Below are positions 17,912-25,963 of a stretch of DNA of 64,000 bases, one piece after another (position 1 is the stretch's first letter; each line of letters begins with the position of its first letter). The position numbers and the translations under genes were made by a program. Below the pieces are notes generated by a model. It ran no database searches. It worked only from the letters and a program-made list of their open reading frames with translations, and was not told the DNA's origin. Origin of the DNA: JAPPHA01 sp963662815 (lineage in GTDB: Bacteria; Pseudomonadota; Alphaproteobacteria; Rhodobacterales; Rhodobacteraceae); NCBI GenBank assembly GCA_963662815.2, contig CAXXWA010000029.1, positions 382,627-446,626 of the forward strand, read 5' to 3'.

Positions 17912-18778
17912 TCACTTGCCTTCCGCCTGGGCCGTCGCCGCGTCGTCCGCGCCGGCGCCGCGAGGCGCCTGCCCAGGCTTCTGGCCGATCCGGCCCACCA
18001 TGTAGGACACGGTAACCAACACGAGCGACAGGAGCAACATGATCGTCGACAGAGCCATGATGTTTGGCTTGATGCCCTGCTTGACCGCGCCGAAGATCGC
18101 CGTCGGCAATGTCTCCACTCCCGCGCCCTTGATGAAGTTGGTGATGATGAAGTCGTCGAGCGAAATGATGAAGGCGAGGAGGAAGCCGGCGAGAATGCCC
18201 GGCGCCATCAGGGGAAGCAGAACATGCACGAAGACCTGCCAGCGGCTGGCGTAGAGGTCCATCGCCGCCTCCTCGTAGACGCTCTCGATGCCTTCGAGCC
18301 TTGCCGACAGCGGAAGGTAGGCGAAGGGAATGCAGAAGACGATGTGGGCGACCAGGATCGAGTTGTAGCCGAGGGTGAAGCCAATGGCGCTGAAGAACAC
18401 GAGCGTCGCCACTGCGGTGACGATTTCCGGGACCATGATGGGCATGGACAGGAGCGCAAAGCTCGCCTGCCGGCCGCGAAAGGCACCGCCGCGAATCATG
18501 CCGATCGCGGCGGCGGTGGCGATGACGGTCGCGGCGGTCGCGGCGGCAGTGGCGATGGTCAGCGAATTCCAGGCCGCCGTCTTGAACTTGGCCGCCTCCA
18601 ACCCGAAGAAAACGTCCTCGTACCAGCGCAGGCTGAACCCTCCCCAGACAGTGATCGATTGCGAGGCGTTGAAGCTGTAGGCCATCACCACCAGGAGCGG
18701 CGCGTAGAGCACGACCAGGCAGACGGCCGCCATGACGGCGAATTCCGGATAGCGCTTCACGGGATTTCCGCTCGCCAT
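17912..18778 (-). CDS. ABC transporter permease, PotC/PotI-like
   Basis: 288 residues from ATG 18778 (MASGNPVKRYPEFAVMAAVC). Six predicted membrane helices, including FAVMAAVCLVVLYAPLLVV, IVTAVATLVFFSAIGF and IMLLLSLVLVTVSYMVGRIG. The EAA loop is EEAAMDLYASRWQVF, and IISLDDFIITNF is a strongly conserved PotC/PotI segment. The C-terminal ~20 residues are Gly/Ala-rich and variable. It pairs with the PotB-like subunit at 18799-19716. The 20-bp gap and identical orientation show one transcript. Confidence 0.88.
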   Translation of the reverse strand: MASGNPVKRYPEFAVMAAVCLVVLYAPLLVVMAYSFNASQSITVWGGFSLRWYEDVFFGLEAAKFKTAAWNSLTIATAAATAATVIATAAAIGMIRGGAFRGRQASFALLSMPIMVPEIVTAVATLVFFSAIGFTLGYNSILVAHIVFCIPFAYLPLSARLEGIESVYEEAAMDLYASRWQVFVHVLLPLMAPGILAGFLLAFIISLDDFIITNFIKGAGVETLPTAIFGAVKQGIKPNIMALSTIMLLLSLVLVTVSYMVGRIGQKPGQAPRGAGADDAATAQAEGK

Positions 18779-18798
18779 GATCCTCTCCCCGCCGCCGC

Positions 18799-19716
18799 TC
18801 AGCCCGCTTCCGCCGCCCGGCGCTGCCGGACAAGCAGCAGGAGGGCAAGAAGCACCATCGTCAGCAGGATCATCGACGCCGCCGCTCCGAACGGCCAGTT
18901 GCCCGCGTTCCCCTTGAACTGTTCCTCGATCAGCGAACCGATCATGAAATTCTTGGCGCCGCCGAGCAGGTCCGGCGCGAGAAAGGCGCCGAGGCTGGGC
19001 ACGAAGACCAGGATGCAGCCGGCGACGATGCCCGGCCGGACCACCGGAAGAAGAACCCGCCGGAGGATCGTCCAGCGCCCGGCATAGAGGTCGGCGGCCG
19101 CTTCCGAGAGCGAGAAGTCGTAGCGCTCGACTGAAGCGTAGATCGGCAGCACCATGAACGGCAGGTACGAATAGAAAAGCCCGAGCTGGACGGCGAAGTC
19201 GGTGTTGATCATCGCCAGCGGTTCGGAAATCACGCCGAGAGACAGCAGCAGTTCGTTCAGCGGGCCGTTGTCGCGGATGAGAAACTTCATCGAAACCGTG
19301 CGGATCAGGAGGTTGACCCAATAGGGAACGGTGACGAGAAACAGCCAGATCGACCGGGTGTCGGGGCCGCGGGTTGCGATGAAGAAAGCCGTCGGAAAGC
19401 CGATGACCAGGCAGAACAGGGTGGCCAGCGCCGCCTGGATGATCGAACGGGCGAAGATGGTGATGTAGGTCCATTCGATCTTCGGCGGCTCGTCGCCGAA
19501 AAGTCCCCGGTCGAAGATGAACTGGTCGTAGGCGGCGAAGGTGAATTCCCAGATCACGCCGCCCCGGAATTCCTTCGTCAGGAAAGAGTAGACCAGCATC
19601 ATCAGGACCGGCACCAGCAGGAAGAAGCCGATCACCAGCCATGACGGGAGCAGCAGCCAGGTTCGGAGCGGCTGGAAGGACGCCGAGACGGGCTTGCGGG
19701 CCGCGGTTTCCGCCAT
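18799..19716 (-). CDS. ABC transporter permease, PotB/PotH-like
   Basis: 305 residues from ATG 19716 (MAETAARKPVSASFQPL), overlapping the stop of the ATPase gene (ATGA). Membrane segments include WLVIGFFLLVPVLMMLVYSF near residue 35, LATLFCLVIGFPTAFFIA and a final MILLTMVLLALLLLV. The EAA motif appears as EAAADLYAGRWTILRR, and the conserved FVPSLGAFLAPDLLGG segment follows. It is the first inner-membrane subunit of the second polyamine-type importer. Overlap with both neighbours in frame spacing indicates coupled translation. Confidence 0.88.
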   Translation of the reverse strand: MAETAARKPVSASFQPLRTWLLLPSWLVIGFFLLVPVLMMLVYSFLTKEFRGGVIWEFTFAAYDQFIFDRGLFGDEPPKIEWTYITIFARSIIQAALATLFCLVIGFPTAFFIATRGPDTRSIWLFLVTVPYWVNLLIRTVSMKFLIRDNGPLNELLLSLGVISEPLAMINTDFAVQLGLFYSYLPFMVLPIYASVERYDFSLSEAAADLYAGRWTILRRVLLPVVRPGIVAGCILVFVPSLGAFLAPDLLGGAKNFMIGSLIEEQFKGNAGNWPFGAAASMILLTMVLLALLLLVRQRRAAEAG

Positions 19717-20819
19717 CAGTCGTCCAGCAGGCGCACGGCGCCTTCCTCGAGTCGGACTCCGACCCGGTCGCCCACGCCGAATCCCCCTTCGCCGCCCAGT
19801 TCGTTCTGCAGCCGCACCTGGAGCTGCAGGCCCCCGTCGAGGGTCAGGGAATACTGGGTGTCGGTGCCGAGGTAGACCGCCTGTTCGACGGCCCCCGCAA
19901 GCCGGTCGGGCCGCCTGCCCTCCCCGGCCGGTTCGGGCTCGAGCCGGATCCGCTCGGGCCGAATGAGGACGTGGCCCGCCGCGCCAGCCGGAACCGCCCG
20001 CTCGCTGAGGCACTCCACGGCGAAACCGTTCGCGAACTCGCACCGGCAGCGTCCGCCTTCCGCATCGGTGATCCTGACGTCGAGGAGATTCGTTTCGCCG
20101 ATGAAGTTGGCGACGAAGCGGTTGACCGGGCGATCGTAGATTTCCCGGGCCGTCCCGATCTGCTGGATGACCCCGTCCGACATCACCGCGATCCGGTCCG
20201 ACATCGCCAGCGCCTCTTCCTGGTCGTGGGTCACGAAGACGAAGGTGATGCCGGTGTCCTGCTGCAGCTGCTTGAGTTCGACCCGCATCGCCTGCCGGAG
20301 CTTCAGATCGAGCGCGGAGAGAGGTTCGTCGAGCAGCAGCACCTTAGGGCCCGGCGCGATCGCCCGGGCGAGCGCCGCCCGCTGCTGCTGTCCGCCGGAG
20401 AGCTGCACCGGGCGCCGGTCGGCGAGGGCCTCGAGCTTGACCAGTTCGAGCATGCGCCGGACCTGCCGTTCCGTTTCCCGGCGGCCGGTTCCCTTCATCA
20501 TGAGGCCGAAGCCGACGTTCTCGGCGACGGTCATGTGCGGGAACAGGGCGTAGTGCTGAAAGACCGTGTTCACGGGACGCCTGTTCGGCGGCAGCTGCCC
20601 GATCTCCTCGCCGTAGAGGAGAATCTCGCCCCGCGTGACGTCCTCGAACCCGGCGATCATCCGCAGTAGCGTCGTCTTGCCGCAGCCCGACGGTCCGAGC
20701 AGCGTGAAGAATTCGCTGTCGCGAATGGCGAGGGTCGCATCGCTTATGGCGACAACGTCGCCGAAGTGCTTGGCCACGTTCCGGATCGCGATCGCATCGG
20801 TCGGAAGGTCCGGTTTCAT
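19716..20819 (-). CDS. ABC transporter ATPase, PotA/PotG-like
   Basis: 367 residues from ATG 20819. NBD motifs are GPSGCGKTT (Walker A), VFQHYALFPH (Q-loop), LSGGQQQR (signature), VLLLDEP (Walker B), SALD and VTHDQEEA. A TOBE domain fills about residues 275-365 (HVLIRPERIRLEPE). It is the first gene of the operon ATPase, permease, permease, binding protein, dehydrogenase. The longer frame to 20948 is ignored because the family starts near DAIAIRNVAKHFG. A possible operator lies 86 bases upstream of the ATG. Confidence 0.9.
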   Translation of the reverse strand: MKPDLPTDAIAIRNVAKHFGDVVAISDATLAIRDSEFFTLLGPSGCGKTTLLRMIAGFEDVTRGEILLYGEEIGQLPPNRRPVNTVFQHYALFPHMTVAENVGFGLMMKGTGRRETERQVRRMLELVKLEALADRRPVQLSGGQQQRAALARAIAPGPKVLLLDEPLSALDLKLRQAMRVELKQLQQDTGITFVFVTHDQEEALAMSDRIAVMSDGVIQQIGTAREIYDRPVNRFVANFIGETNLLDVRITDAEGGRCRCEFANGFAVECLSERAVPAGAAGHVLIRPERIRLEPEPAGEGRRPDRLAGAVEQAVYLGTDTQYSLTLDGGLQLQVRLQNELGGEGGFGVGDRVGVRLEEGAVRLLDD

Positions 20820-21120
20820 CCTGCTGTCTCGTCCTTCCCTGATCATCCAGGCTTCCGGCTCGAGGGCGTGGAGCCACCGGAGACCGGATCGGCATCGCGC
20901 GGCATTGCGAACACCTTCGCAACAGCGCGGCGTCCGGGCCGCGCGCATGCCGAAGCGGGGGCAAACAACAGCGAATTCCGCCTTCGGTCAAGTTCGAGGT
21001 GCGCAGCCGCATCCGTCGCGGCCCGCTGCAACCGAACGGGCGACGGGGAACCAGGCTCGCGCAGGCGGTCCGCCATTGCCGTGCGGTCCTGCCGGATTCC
21101 CGCGTGCGCGAACCGCGCGG
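20820..21120. other. Upstream region of the second ABC/dehydrogenase operon
   Basis: About 300 bases between mtaB and the PotA-like gene. Open frames here do not look coding. The only notable element is the inverted repeat at 20905-20922. A promoter for the operon is expected here, but I see no clear consensus boxes. Confidence 0.4.
20905..20922. promoter_or_regulatory. Perfect inverted repeat, possible operator
   Basis: TTGCGAA, four bases, TTCGCAA: a 7-bp palindrome with spacer CACC, 86 bases before the start of the PotA-like gene. Size and position suit a dimeric repressor or activator site controlling the transporter/dehydrogenase operon. No regulator gene lies next to it, and chance occurrence is possible in a GC-rich genome. 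Confidence 0.3.
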
Positions 21121-22416
21121 TCACGCTGCCGCGGCGCGCGCGCCAGGCAGCGGCGCGGCGGCGGACGCGCGCAGGCGCCGTCCGTCCCGTCCGATTATTC
21201 GGGCCTCGATCACCTCTCCCGGAACGGCTTCCGCATCGAGAACGACTTCCGCGAATCCCTCCGTTCTTCCGGTGCCGCGGGTTTCGACGAGAACGGGCTG
21301 GCGTCCCCCGACCTGCGCGTCGAGATAGGCTCGGGCCTGCCGGTCGCCGAGGTCGCGCAGCCGCCGGGCCCGGTCCTTGACGATTCGGCGGTCGACCTGC
21401 GGCATCCGCGCAGCCGGCGTGCCGCGCCGGGGCGAAAAGGGAAAGACGTGCAGCCAGGTGAGCCCGCACTCCTCGACCAGAGACATCGAATTCTCGAACA
21501 TGGCGTCGGACTCGGTCGGGAATCCGGCAATTATGTCGGCCCCAAAGACCACGCCGGGCCGGATCCGCCTGACATCCTCGCAGAACCTGACGGCGTCGTC
21601 GCGGTTGTGCCGGCGCTTCATCCGCTTGAGGATCATGTCGTCGCCCGACTGAAGCGAGAGGTGAAGGTGCGGCATGAACCTGGCTTCCGAGGCCATTGCG
21701 TCCAGGAGGGCCGGATCGGCCTCGACCGAGTCGATGGAAGAGAGGCGAAGGCGCGGCAGCCCGGGAACGCGGTCCAGAACGAGCTGCACCAGGTCTCCGA
21801 GGCGGCGGCAGCCCGGCAGGTCCGCCCCCCAGGCGGTCAGGTCGACTCCGGTCAGCACGACTTCGCGGTATCCGCGGTCGACGAAACGGGCGACCTGGTC
21901 GACCACCGCGTCCGCAGCGACCGACCGGGAGTTGCCCCTGCCGTAGGGGATGATGCAGAAGGTGCACCGGTGATCGCAACCGTTCTGCACCTGCAGGTAG
22001 GCGCGCGACCGCGCCCCGAAACCGTCGACAGCGCGGACCGGCAGGTGCCGCTCCTGCATCACGTCGCCGACGCGAATCCTCTCGCAAGCGCCCGGCGCGC
22101 CGGCCAGACGCCGCCAGGTCTCCGCGCGCATCTTTTCCGGGTTGCCGATGACATGGTCGACCTCCGGCATTGCCGAGAATCCTTCCGGTTCGGTTTGCGC
22201 CGCGCAACCGGTCGCAACGACGAGCGCCGCGGGATTCTCGCGCCGGAGCCGGCGAATCGCCTGCTTCGACGAGCGCACTGCCTCTGCGGTGACGGCGCAG
22301 GTATTGACAACGACGGCGTCGCCCAGACCGGAGTCTTCCGCCAGCCTGCGCATCGTCTCGGTCTCGAAGGCATTCAGCCGACAACCGAATGTGGAGAACA
22401 CGGGAGATCCGGTCAT
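21121..22416 (-). CDS. mtaB: tRNA t6A37 methylthiotransferase MtaB
   Basis: 431 residues. This radical-SAM enzyme adds a methylthio group to t6A37 of tRNAs reading ANN codons. The N-terminal UPF0004 domain carries cluster cysteines C12 (TFGCRLN), C40 (NTCAV) and C71 (GCAAQ). The radical-SAM cluster is C147-x3-C151-x2-C154 (CDHRCTFCIIPYGRG). A TRAM-like tail begins near residue 365. The MtaB-specific start TFGCRLNAFE separates it from MiaB and RimO. Its ATG overlaps the stop of dapF, a pairing frequently seen in alphaproteobacteria. All seven-domain landmarks appear intact. Confidence 0.92.
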   Translation of the reverse strand: MTGSPVFSTFGCRLNAFETETMRRLAEDSGLGDAVVVNTCAVTAEAVRSSKQAIRRLRRENPAALVVATGCAAQTEPEGFSAMPEVDHVIGNPEKMRAETWRRLAGAPGACERIRVGDVMQERHLPVRAVDGFGARSRAYLQVQNGCDHRCTFCIIPYGRGNSRSVAADAVVDQVARFVDRGYREVVLTGVDLTAWGADLPGCRRLGDLVQLVLDRVPGLPRLRLSSIDSVEADPALLDAMASEARFMPHLHLSLQSGDDMILKRMKRRHNRDDAVRFCEDVRRIRPGVVFGADIIAGFPTESDAMFENSMSLVEECGLTWLHVFPFSPRRGTPAARMPQVDRRIVKDRARRLRDLGDRQARAYLDAQVGGRQPVLVETRGTGRTEGFAEVVLDAEAVPGEVIEARIIGRDGRRLRASAAAPLPGARAAAA

Positions 22417-23264
22417 GCGGCCTCCGGGAACCCCGGCGCAAGCGACCCCGAGAAGACCCGAAACGCGGGCCCCGTCATCCAGACCCCGTCATCCGTCCAG
22501 TCGATGGCGAGCACCCCGCCGTCCAGGTGAACCGCCGCGGAACGGTCGGCAAGACCGCGAAGATGCGCCGCGACCGCCGTCGCGCAGGATCCCGACCCGC
22601 TTGCGGGCGTCACCCCCGCGCCGCGCTCCCAGACGCGCATGCGCAGGTTGCCGCGATCGAGAACCTGAACGAATTCCACGTTCGTGCGTTCCGGAAACAG
22701 CGGGTCGCGCTCGACAGCCGGGCCGCGGCGTTCCGGCGAGATCGCCTCAATGTCGTCCACGAAGAAGACGCAATGCGGATTCCCCATGCCGACGGCGACG
22801 GGCGAGCCCTCGAGCGGCAGCGCCAGGGTGTCGACGTCGCGCGCCAGCGGAATCTTTTTCCATGCGGTCTGCGGGCTTCCCATGTTCACCGAGACATTGC
22901 CGTCGCCCGCCATCCGGACCGGGAGGATGCCCCTGCCCGTCCTGATGCGGACGAGGTCGCGTCCGGTTTCGTTCATGAGGATCCGGCCGATGCAGCGGCT
23001 GGCGTTGCCGCAGGCCGCCGATGGCGACCCGTCGGCGTTCCTGAATTCGACCGCGGCGTCGACGCTCGCATCCGGATCCCCGCGCAGGATGGCAAGCTGG
23101 TCGAAGCCGATTCCGAGGCGCCTGTCGGCGGCGGCGCGCACGAATTCAGCATCGACCGGAGCGGCTGAAACCGTCCTTCGCAAGTCGATGATCACGAAAT
23201 CGTTTCCGAGCGCCTGCATTTTCAGGAAGTGCAGGTTCCGGCCTTGTTCCTGTTCCGCGTGCAT
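22413..23264 (-). CDS. dapF: Diaminopimelate epimerase, second catalytic cysteine replaced by serine
   Basis: 283 residues. DapF interconverts LL- and meso-diaminopimelate for lysine and peptidoglycan synthesis with two cysteines acting as acid and base. The first is present in AACGNASRC (C85). The second normally lies in a (L/A)ACGTG(A/S)C motif after the ERG element. Here the sequence is WERGAGVTPASGSGSCATAV, so residue 222 is serine (codon AGC) and the nearby cysteine at 227 is the non-catalytic one. Other family marks (KMQALGNDFVIID, FRNADGSPSAACGN, GNPHCVFFV) are normal. Activity may be reduced or the enzyme may have shifted specificity. The gene overlaps mtaB. Confidence 0.88.
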   Translation of the reverse strand: MHAEQEQGRNLHFLKMQALGNDFVIIDLRRTVSAAPVDAEFVRAAADRRLGIGFDQLAILRGDPDASVDAAVEFRNADGSPSAACGNASRCIGRILMNETGRDLVRIRTGRGILPVRMAGDGNVSVNMGSPQTAWKKIPLARDVDTLALPLEGSPVAVGMGNPHCVFFVDDIEAISPERRGPAVERDPLFPERTNVEFVQVLDRGNLRMRVWERGAGVTPASGSGSCATAVAAHLRGLADRSAAVHLDGGVLAIDWTDDGVWMTGPAFRVFSGSLAPGFPEAA

Positions 23265-23376
23265 GGCGGCGCGTATACCCGATCGGCGCCTTCCGCGCCA
23301 GACGGGGCGGTCGCCGTCACCGGGGAAACGCGCCCTTGACCGGCGTCGCCTCCGACCTTAGTTTCCGCCCGTCTCC

Positions 23377-23452
23377 GGGCCCGTAGCTCAGTTGGTAGAG
23401 CAACTGACTTTTAATCAGTTGGTCACAGGTTCGATTCCTGTCGGGCTCACCA
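23377..23452 (+). tRNA. trnK: tRNA-Lys (TTT)
   Basis: 76 nt including an encoded CCA. Acceptor GGGCCCG pairs with CGGGCTC. The anticodon stem ACTGA/TCAGT encloses CTTTTAA with anticodon TTT, and the T arm has GGTTCGATTCC. Complete cloverleaf; no overlap with other genes. Confidence 0.97.
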
Positions 23453-23846
23453 CGCTTTCCGCGCATTCTCCACCCTTCGTCCGTTCCAAGGCGCGCGACC
23501 CGCCGTCTCCTTCGTTCGAGTTCCGCCACAGTTCCGGAAACGTCCGGCAGTCCGCTACGGGGCGACGGTCTGCGTCCTGCATGCCTTCCGGAAGAAGACG
23601 ATAGAGCGGTTCGCCGAATCGATGACGGAACTTGACGGGATTCGGCAGTTCGTTCCCAGGTTTGCTTTACGAGCATGGTCCTCCGTCCCGGGTGGGGAGG
23701 AGGAAATCGTTCGCCGCTCCCACCGCCGCGCATCGCGGCCGGAGCGGAGACTTGACATCCCGTCTCCCAAGGATGAACTCTCAGTCGTCCGTTCCTTCGC
23801 TGGCCGATGCCGAACGCAAGCCATGCCTGTCAAGGAGGCAATCCCG
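23453..23846. other. Spacer between tRNA-Lys and methyltransferase gene
   Basis: About 390 bases. Frames are open on both strands but lack codon bias. No duplicated tRNA 3' end is visible here, so I see no sign of an integrated element at this tRNA. Confidence 0.45.
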
Positions 23847-24743
23847 ATGAGTACTACCGACCCGAAGAAGGATCGCCCGAGCAAGACCGCCGAACTGGTT
23901 GCGGCAGCAAGGGCGAGACACCTGCAGCAGATTTCCCCTCCCGTGTTCAGGGACGAGCTGGCATTCCGGATGTGCGGCACTTTCTGGCGGACGGTGCTTT
24001 CCAGCAGGGCGCTTTCCTACCTCGTCATCGACGTTCTGCTAAGGGACGTCTATCCGATCGTGCCGGTCATCTACACGCGCGCACGGTTCGGCGAGGACTA
24101 CCTGGAGACCGCCGTCAAGAACGGCATAGACCAGTATGTCATCATCGGCGCCGGATACGACACGTTTGCGCTCAGGCGGACGGACTTCGCTTCGCGGTTG
24201 ACGATTTACGAGCTCGACCAGGAAGCAACCCAGGAAGCCAAGCTCAAGAGGATGCAGGCAACGGGGCTGAAAAGACCCGACAACGTCAGGTATGTGCGGA
24301 GCGATCTCAGCAAAGAGGCTCTGAGCGATGCCCTGGAACGTGCGGGATTCGACCGGTCGCGGCCCGCCGTGTTCTCCTGGTTCGGAGTCACGTACTACCT
24401 GGAGGAGGAAACCGTTCGGCAAACGCTCTCGAACATCGCGGCAAGCATGGCGCCGGGATCGTCCGTGCTATTCGACTACCTTTCCGACCCGGCGTGCATG
24501 GACGAAAGGACGCGGAATCTGCGCGACAAGTGCGCCGCCTTCGTCGCCCGCCGCGGCGAACCGTGGGTCTCGAGTTTCAATCCGCCCGAAGTTCCCGGAC
24601 TTCTCTGTGAACTTGGCTATTCGGAAATCGACCATCTTGCGCCGGACGGCGTCGCCGAACGATACTTCTACGAGCACGACAACCTCGACTACCCGCAAGT
24701 CATGGGCATGTGCCGGGCGAGCACGGCTCCGCGGACCTCCTGA
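23847..24743 (+). CDS. Class I SAM-dependent methyltransferase, LCMT/TIGR00027 type
   Basis: 298 residues from ATG 23847, with a strong AAGGAGG site 8 bases upstream. The SAM motif is QYVIIGAGYDTFALR, followed by LTIYELDQEATQEAK (acidic residue that binds the ribose) and VRYVRSDLSKEAL. VFSWFGVTYYLEEETVRQTL is the signature of the leucine carboxyl methyltransferase-like family, to which many small-molecule O-methyltransferases belong. The N-terminal KTAELVAAARARH also matches TIGR00027. It stands alone between tRNA-Lys and a convergent peptidase gene. The methylated substrate is unknown. Confidence 0.82.
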   Translation: MSTTDPKKDRPSKTAELVAAARARHLQQISPPVFRDELAFRMCGTFWRTVLSSRALSYLVIDVLLRDVYPIVPVIYTRARFGEDYLETAVKNGIDQYVIIGAGYDTFALRRTDFASRLTIYELDQEATQEAKLKRMQATGLKRPDNVRYVRSDLSKEALSDALERAGFDRSRPAVFSWFGVTYYLEEETVRQTLSNIAASMAPGSSVLFDYLSDPACMDERTRNLRDKCAAFVARRGEPWVSSFNPPEVPGLLCELGYSEIDHLAPDGVAERYFYEHDNLDYPQVMGMCRASTAPRTS

Positions 24744-24892
24744 GTTCGCCGGGCGGGGGCTGATCGGAAGGGGAGCAATCCTCCGCCGCGGCCGTTGCCG
24801 CGCTCCGGCCCCGCAGCCCAACCGGCGGGGCGCGTCGCAGGCGGATCGGCAACAGGCGATCTCGCCGCCGAAACGCGCCGCCGCCGGCGCAC

Positions 24893-25963
24893 CTACCTGA
24901 CCGAATCCGGGGCGCCTCCCGAATCCCCCCGCAACTGCCTGACCCGCTCTTCCGTCGGCGGATGGGTCGACAGCCAGGAGGGCACGGGAGAGCCTTCGGC
25001 CGAACCCAGGCTGTCGAGGAAACGAGCCAGCCCGTCCGGATCGAAGCCGGCCTTCGCTGCGAGGCCGGCGCCGAGCCTGTCGGCCTCGGCCTCCTGCGAA
25101 CGCGAGTAGGACAGCGACAGGAGGATGCCGCCCTCGAGGAGCATGTCCTCCAGCACCGGGCCGACATCGCCAACGAGGAGCCCGATGAGCGCGAAGAGGC
25201 CGACGTTCCGGTAGAGCTGCCCGAGCCCGTGCTTTTCGCCGACATGGGAGATCTCGTGGGCGAGCACGCCGGCCTGCATGTCGGCGTCCGGAAACTGCTC
25301 CACGAGCTCGTCGCTGACGATGATCGTCCCGCCCGGCAGGGCGAGGGCGTTCGGACCGAGCCCGGGCATGCCGCGGAAGTGAAGCGTGTAGTCTCCGTAG
25401 GGCGGTTGGGGAGCGAATCCGAGCAGCCGGTCGAAGACCGTCCGAACCTTCCGCTGCTCTTCGCCGGCGAGGCCGGAAGGGGAGGCAAGGGTATGGTCAA
25501 GAATCCGGACGTAACCGCTGTCGATGACGTCCGGCAGCCCTGCAGGGGTGACTGAAAGCGCCAGCGCCACGGCAAGGCCCAACCCCCACCGCCAGACGGC
25601 GAAGGCGCCGAACAGGACGGCGACCACCACCAGCGCAAGGCGCGGGCGAAAGGCCTCGAGGCTGTGGAGCCGGTTCGCGGGCATCGTTCCAAGGAGTCCG
25701 TCGATCGCCCGGTGATCGTCGCTCAGGAACCGCCACCCACCGGGAAACGCAACTTCCGACGGCAGGCTGCCCAGCCGGGTCGCCCGGCGCACCTCCGAGA
25801 GGCCGGCCCGCGCCAGGCGTTGGCCGGACCCGGATGCGACAAGCTCGATCTCCGTTCCGCCGCCGGTTCGGCGGAGATGCGCGGCGACCCGCCGGGATGA
25901 GCCGTCCGAATACGCGTCGCCGGCCGGCGAAGGGCCGGGGAATTCAGATCGCGGGGCCGACAT
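24893..25963 (-). CDS. M48 family metalloprotease with one membrane anchor region
   Basis: 356 residues from ATG 25963. The N-terminal ~100 residues are a small beta-rich domain. A hydrophobic stretch at ~106-137 (LALVVVAVLFGAFAVW and GLGLAVALAL) anchors the protein. The peptidase domain follows with the zinc motif HEISH at 236-240, preceded by ALPGGTIIVSDELVE, and a third ligand glutamate in SRSQEAEADRLG near 291-293. THPPTEERVRQLR closes the domain, as in Oma1/HtpX/BepA-like proteases. The start overlaps by 20 bases the end of the DUF898 gene, a pairing frequently seen in proteobacteria, suggesting a membrane quality-control unit. Confidence 0.85.
   Translation of the reverse strand: MSAPRSEFPGPSPAGDAYSDGSSRRVAAHLRRTGGGTEIELVASGSGQRLARAGLSEVRRATRLGSLPSEVAFPGGWRFLSDDHRAIDGLLGTMPANRLHSLEAFRPRLALVVVAVLFGAFAVWRWGLGLAVALALSVTPAGLPDVIDSGYVRILDHTLASPSGLAGEEQRKVRTVFDRLLGFAPQPPYGDYTLHFRGMPGLGPNALALPGGTIIVSDELVEQFPDADMQAGVLAHEISHVGEKHGLGQLYRNVGLFALIGLLVGDVGPVLEDMLLEGGILLSLSYSRSQEAEADRLGAGLAAKAGFDPDGLARFLDSLGSAEGSPVPSWLSTHPPTEERVRQLRGDSGGAPDSVR

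Noticed and set aside
20635..22530. A 631-aa plus-strand open frame opposite mtaB
   Set aside because: Shadow of mtaB; composition reflects complement codons.
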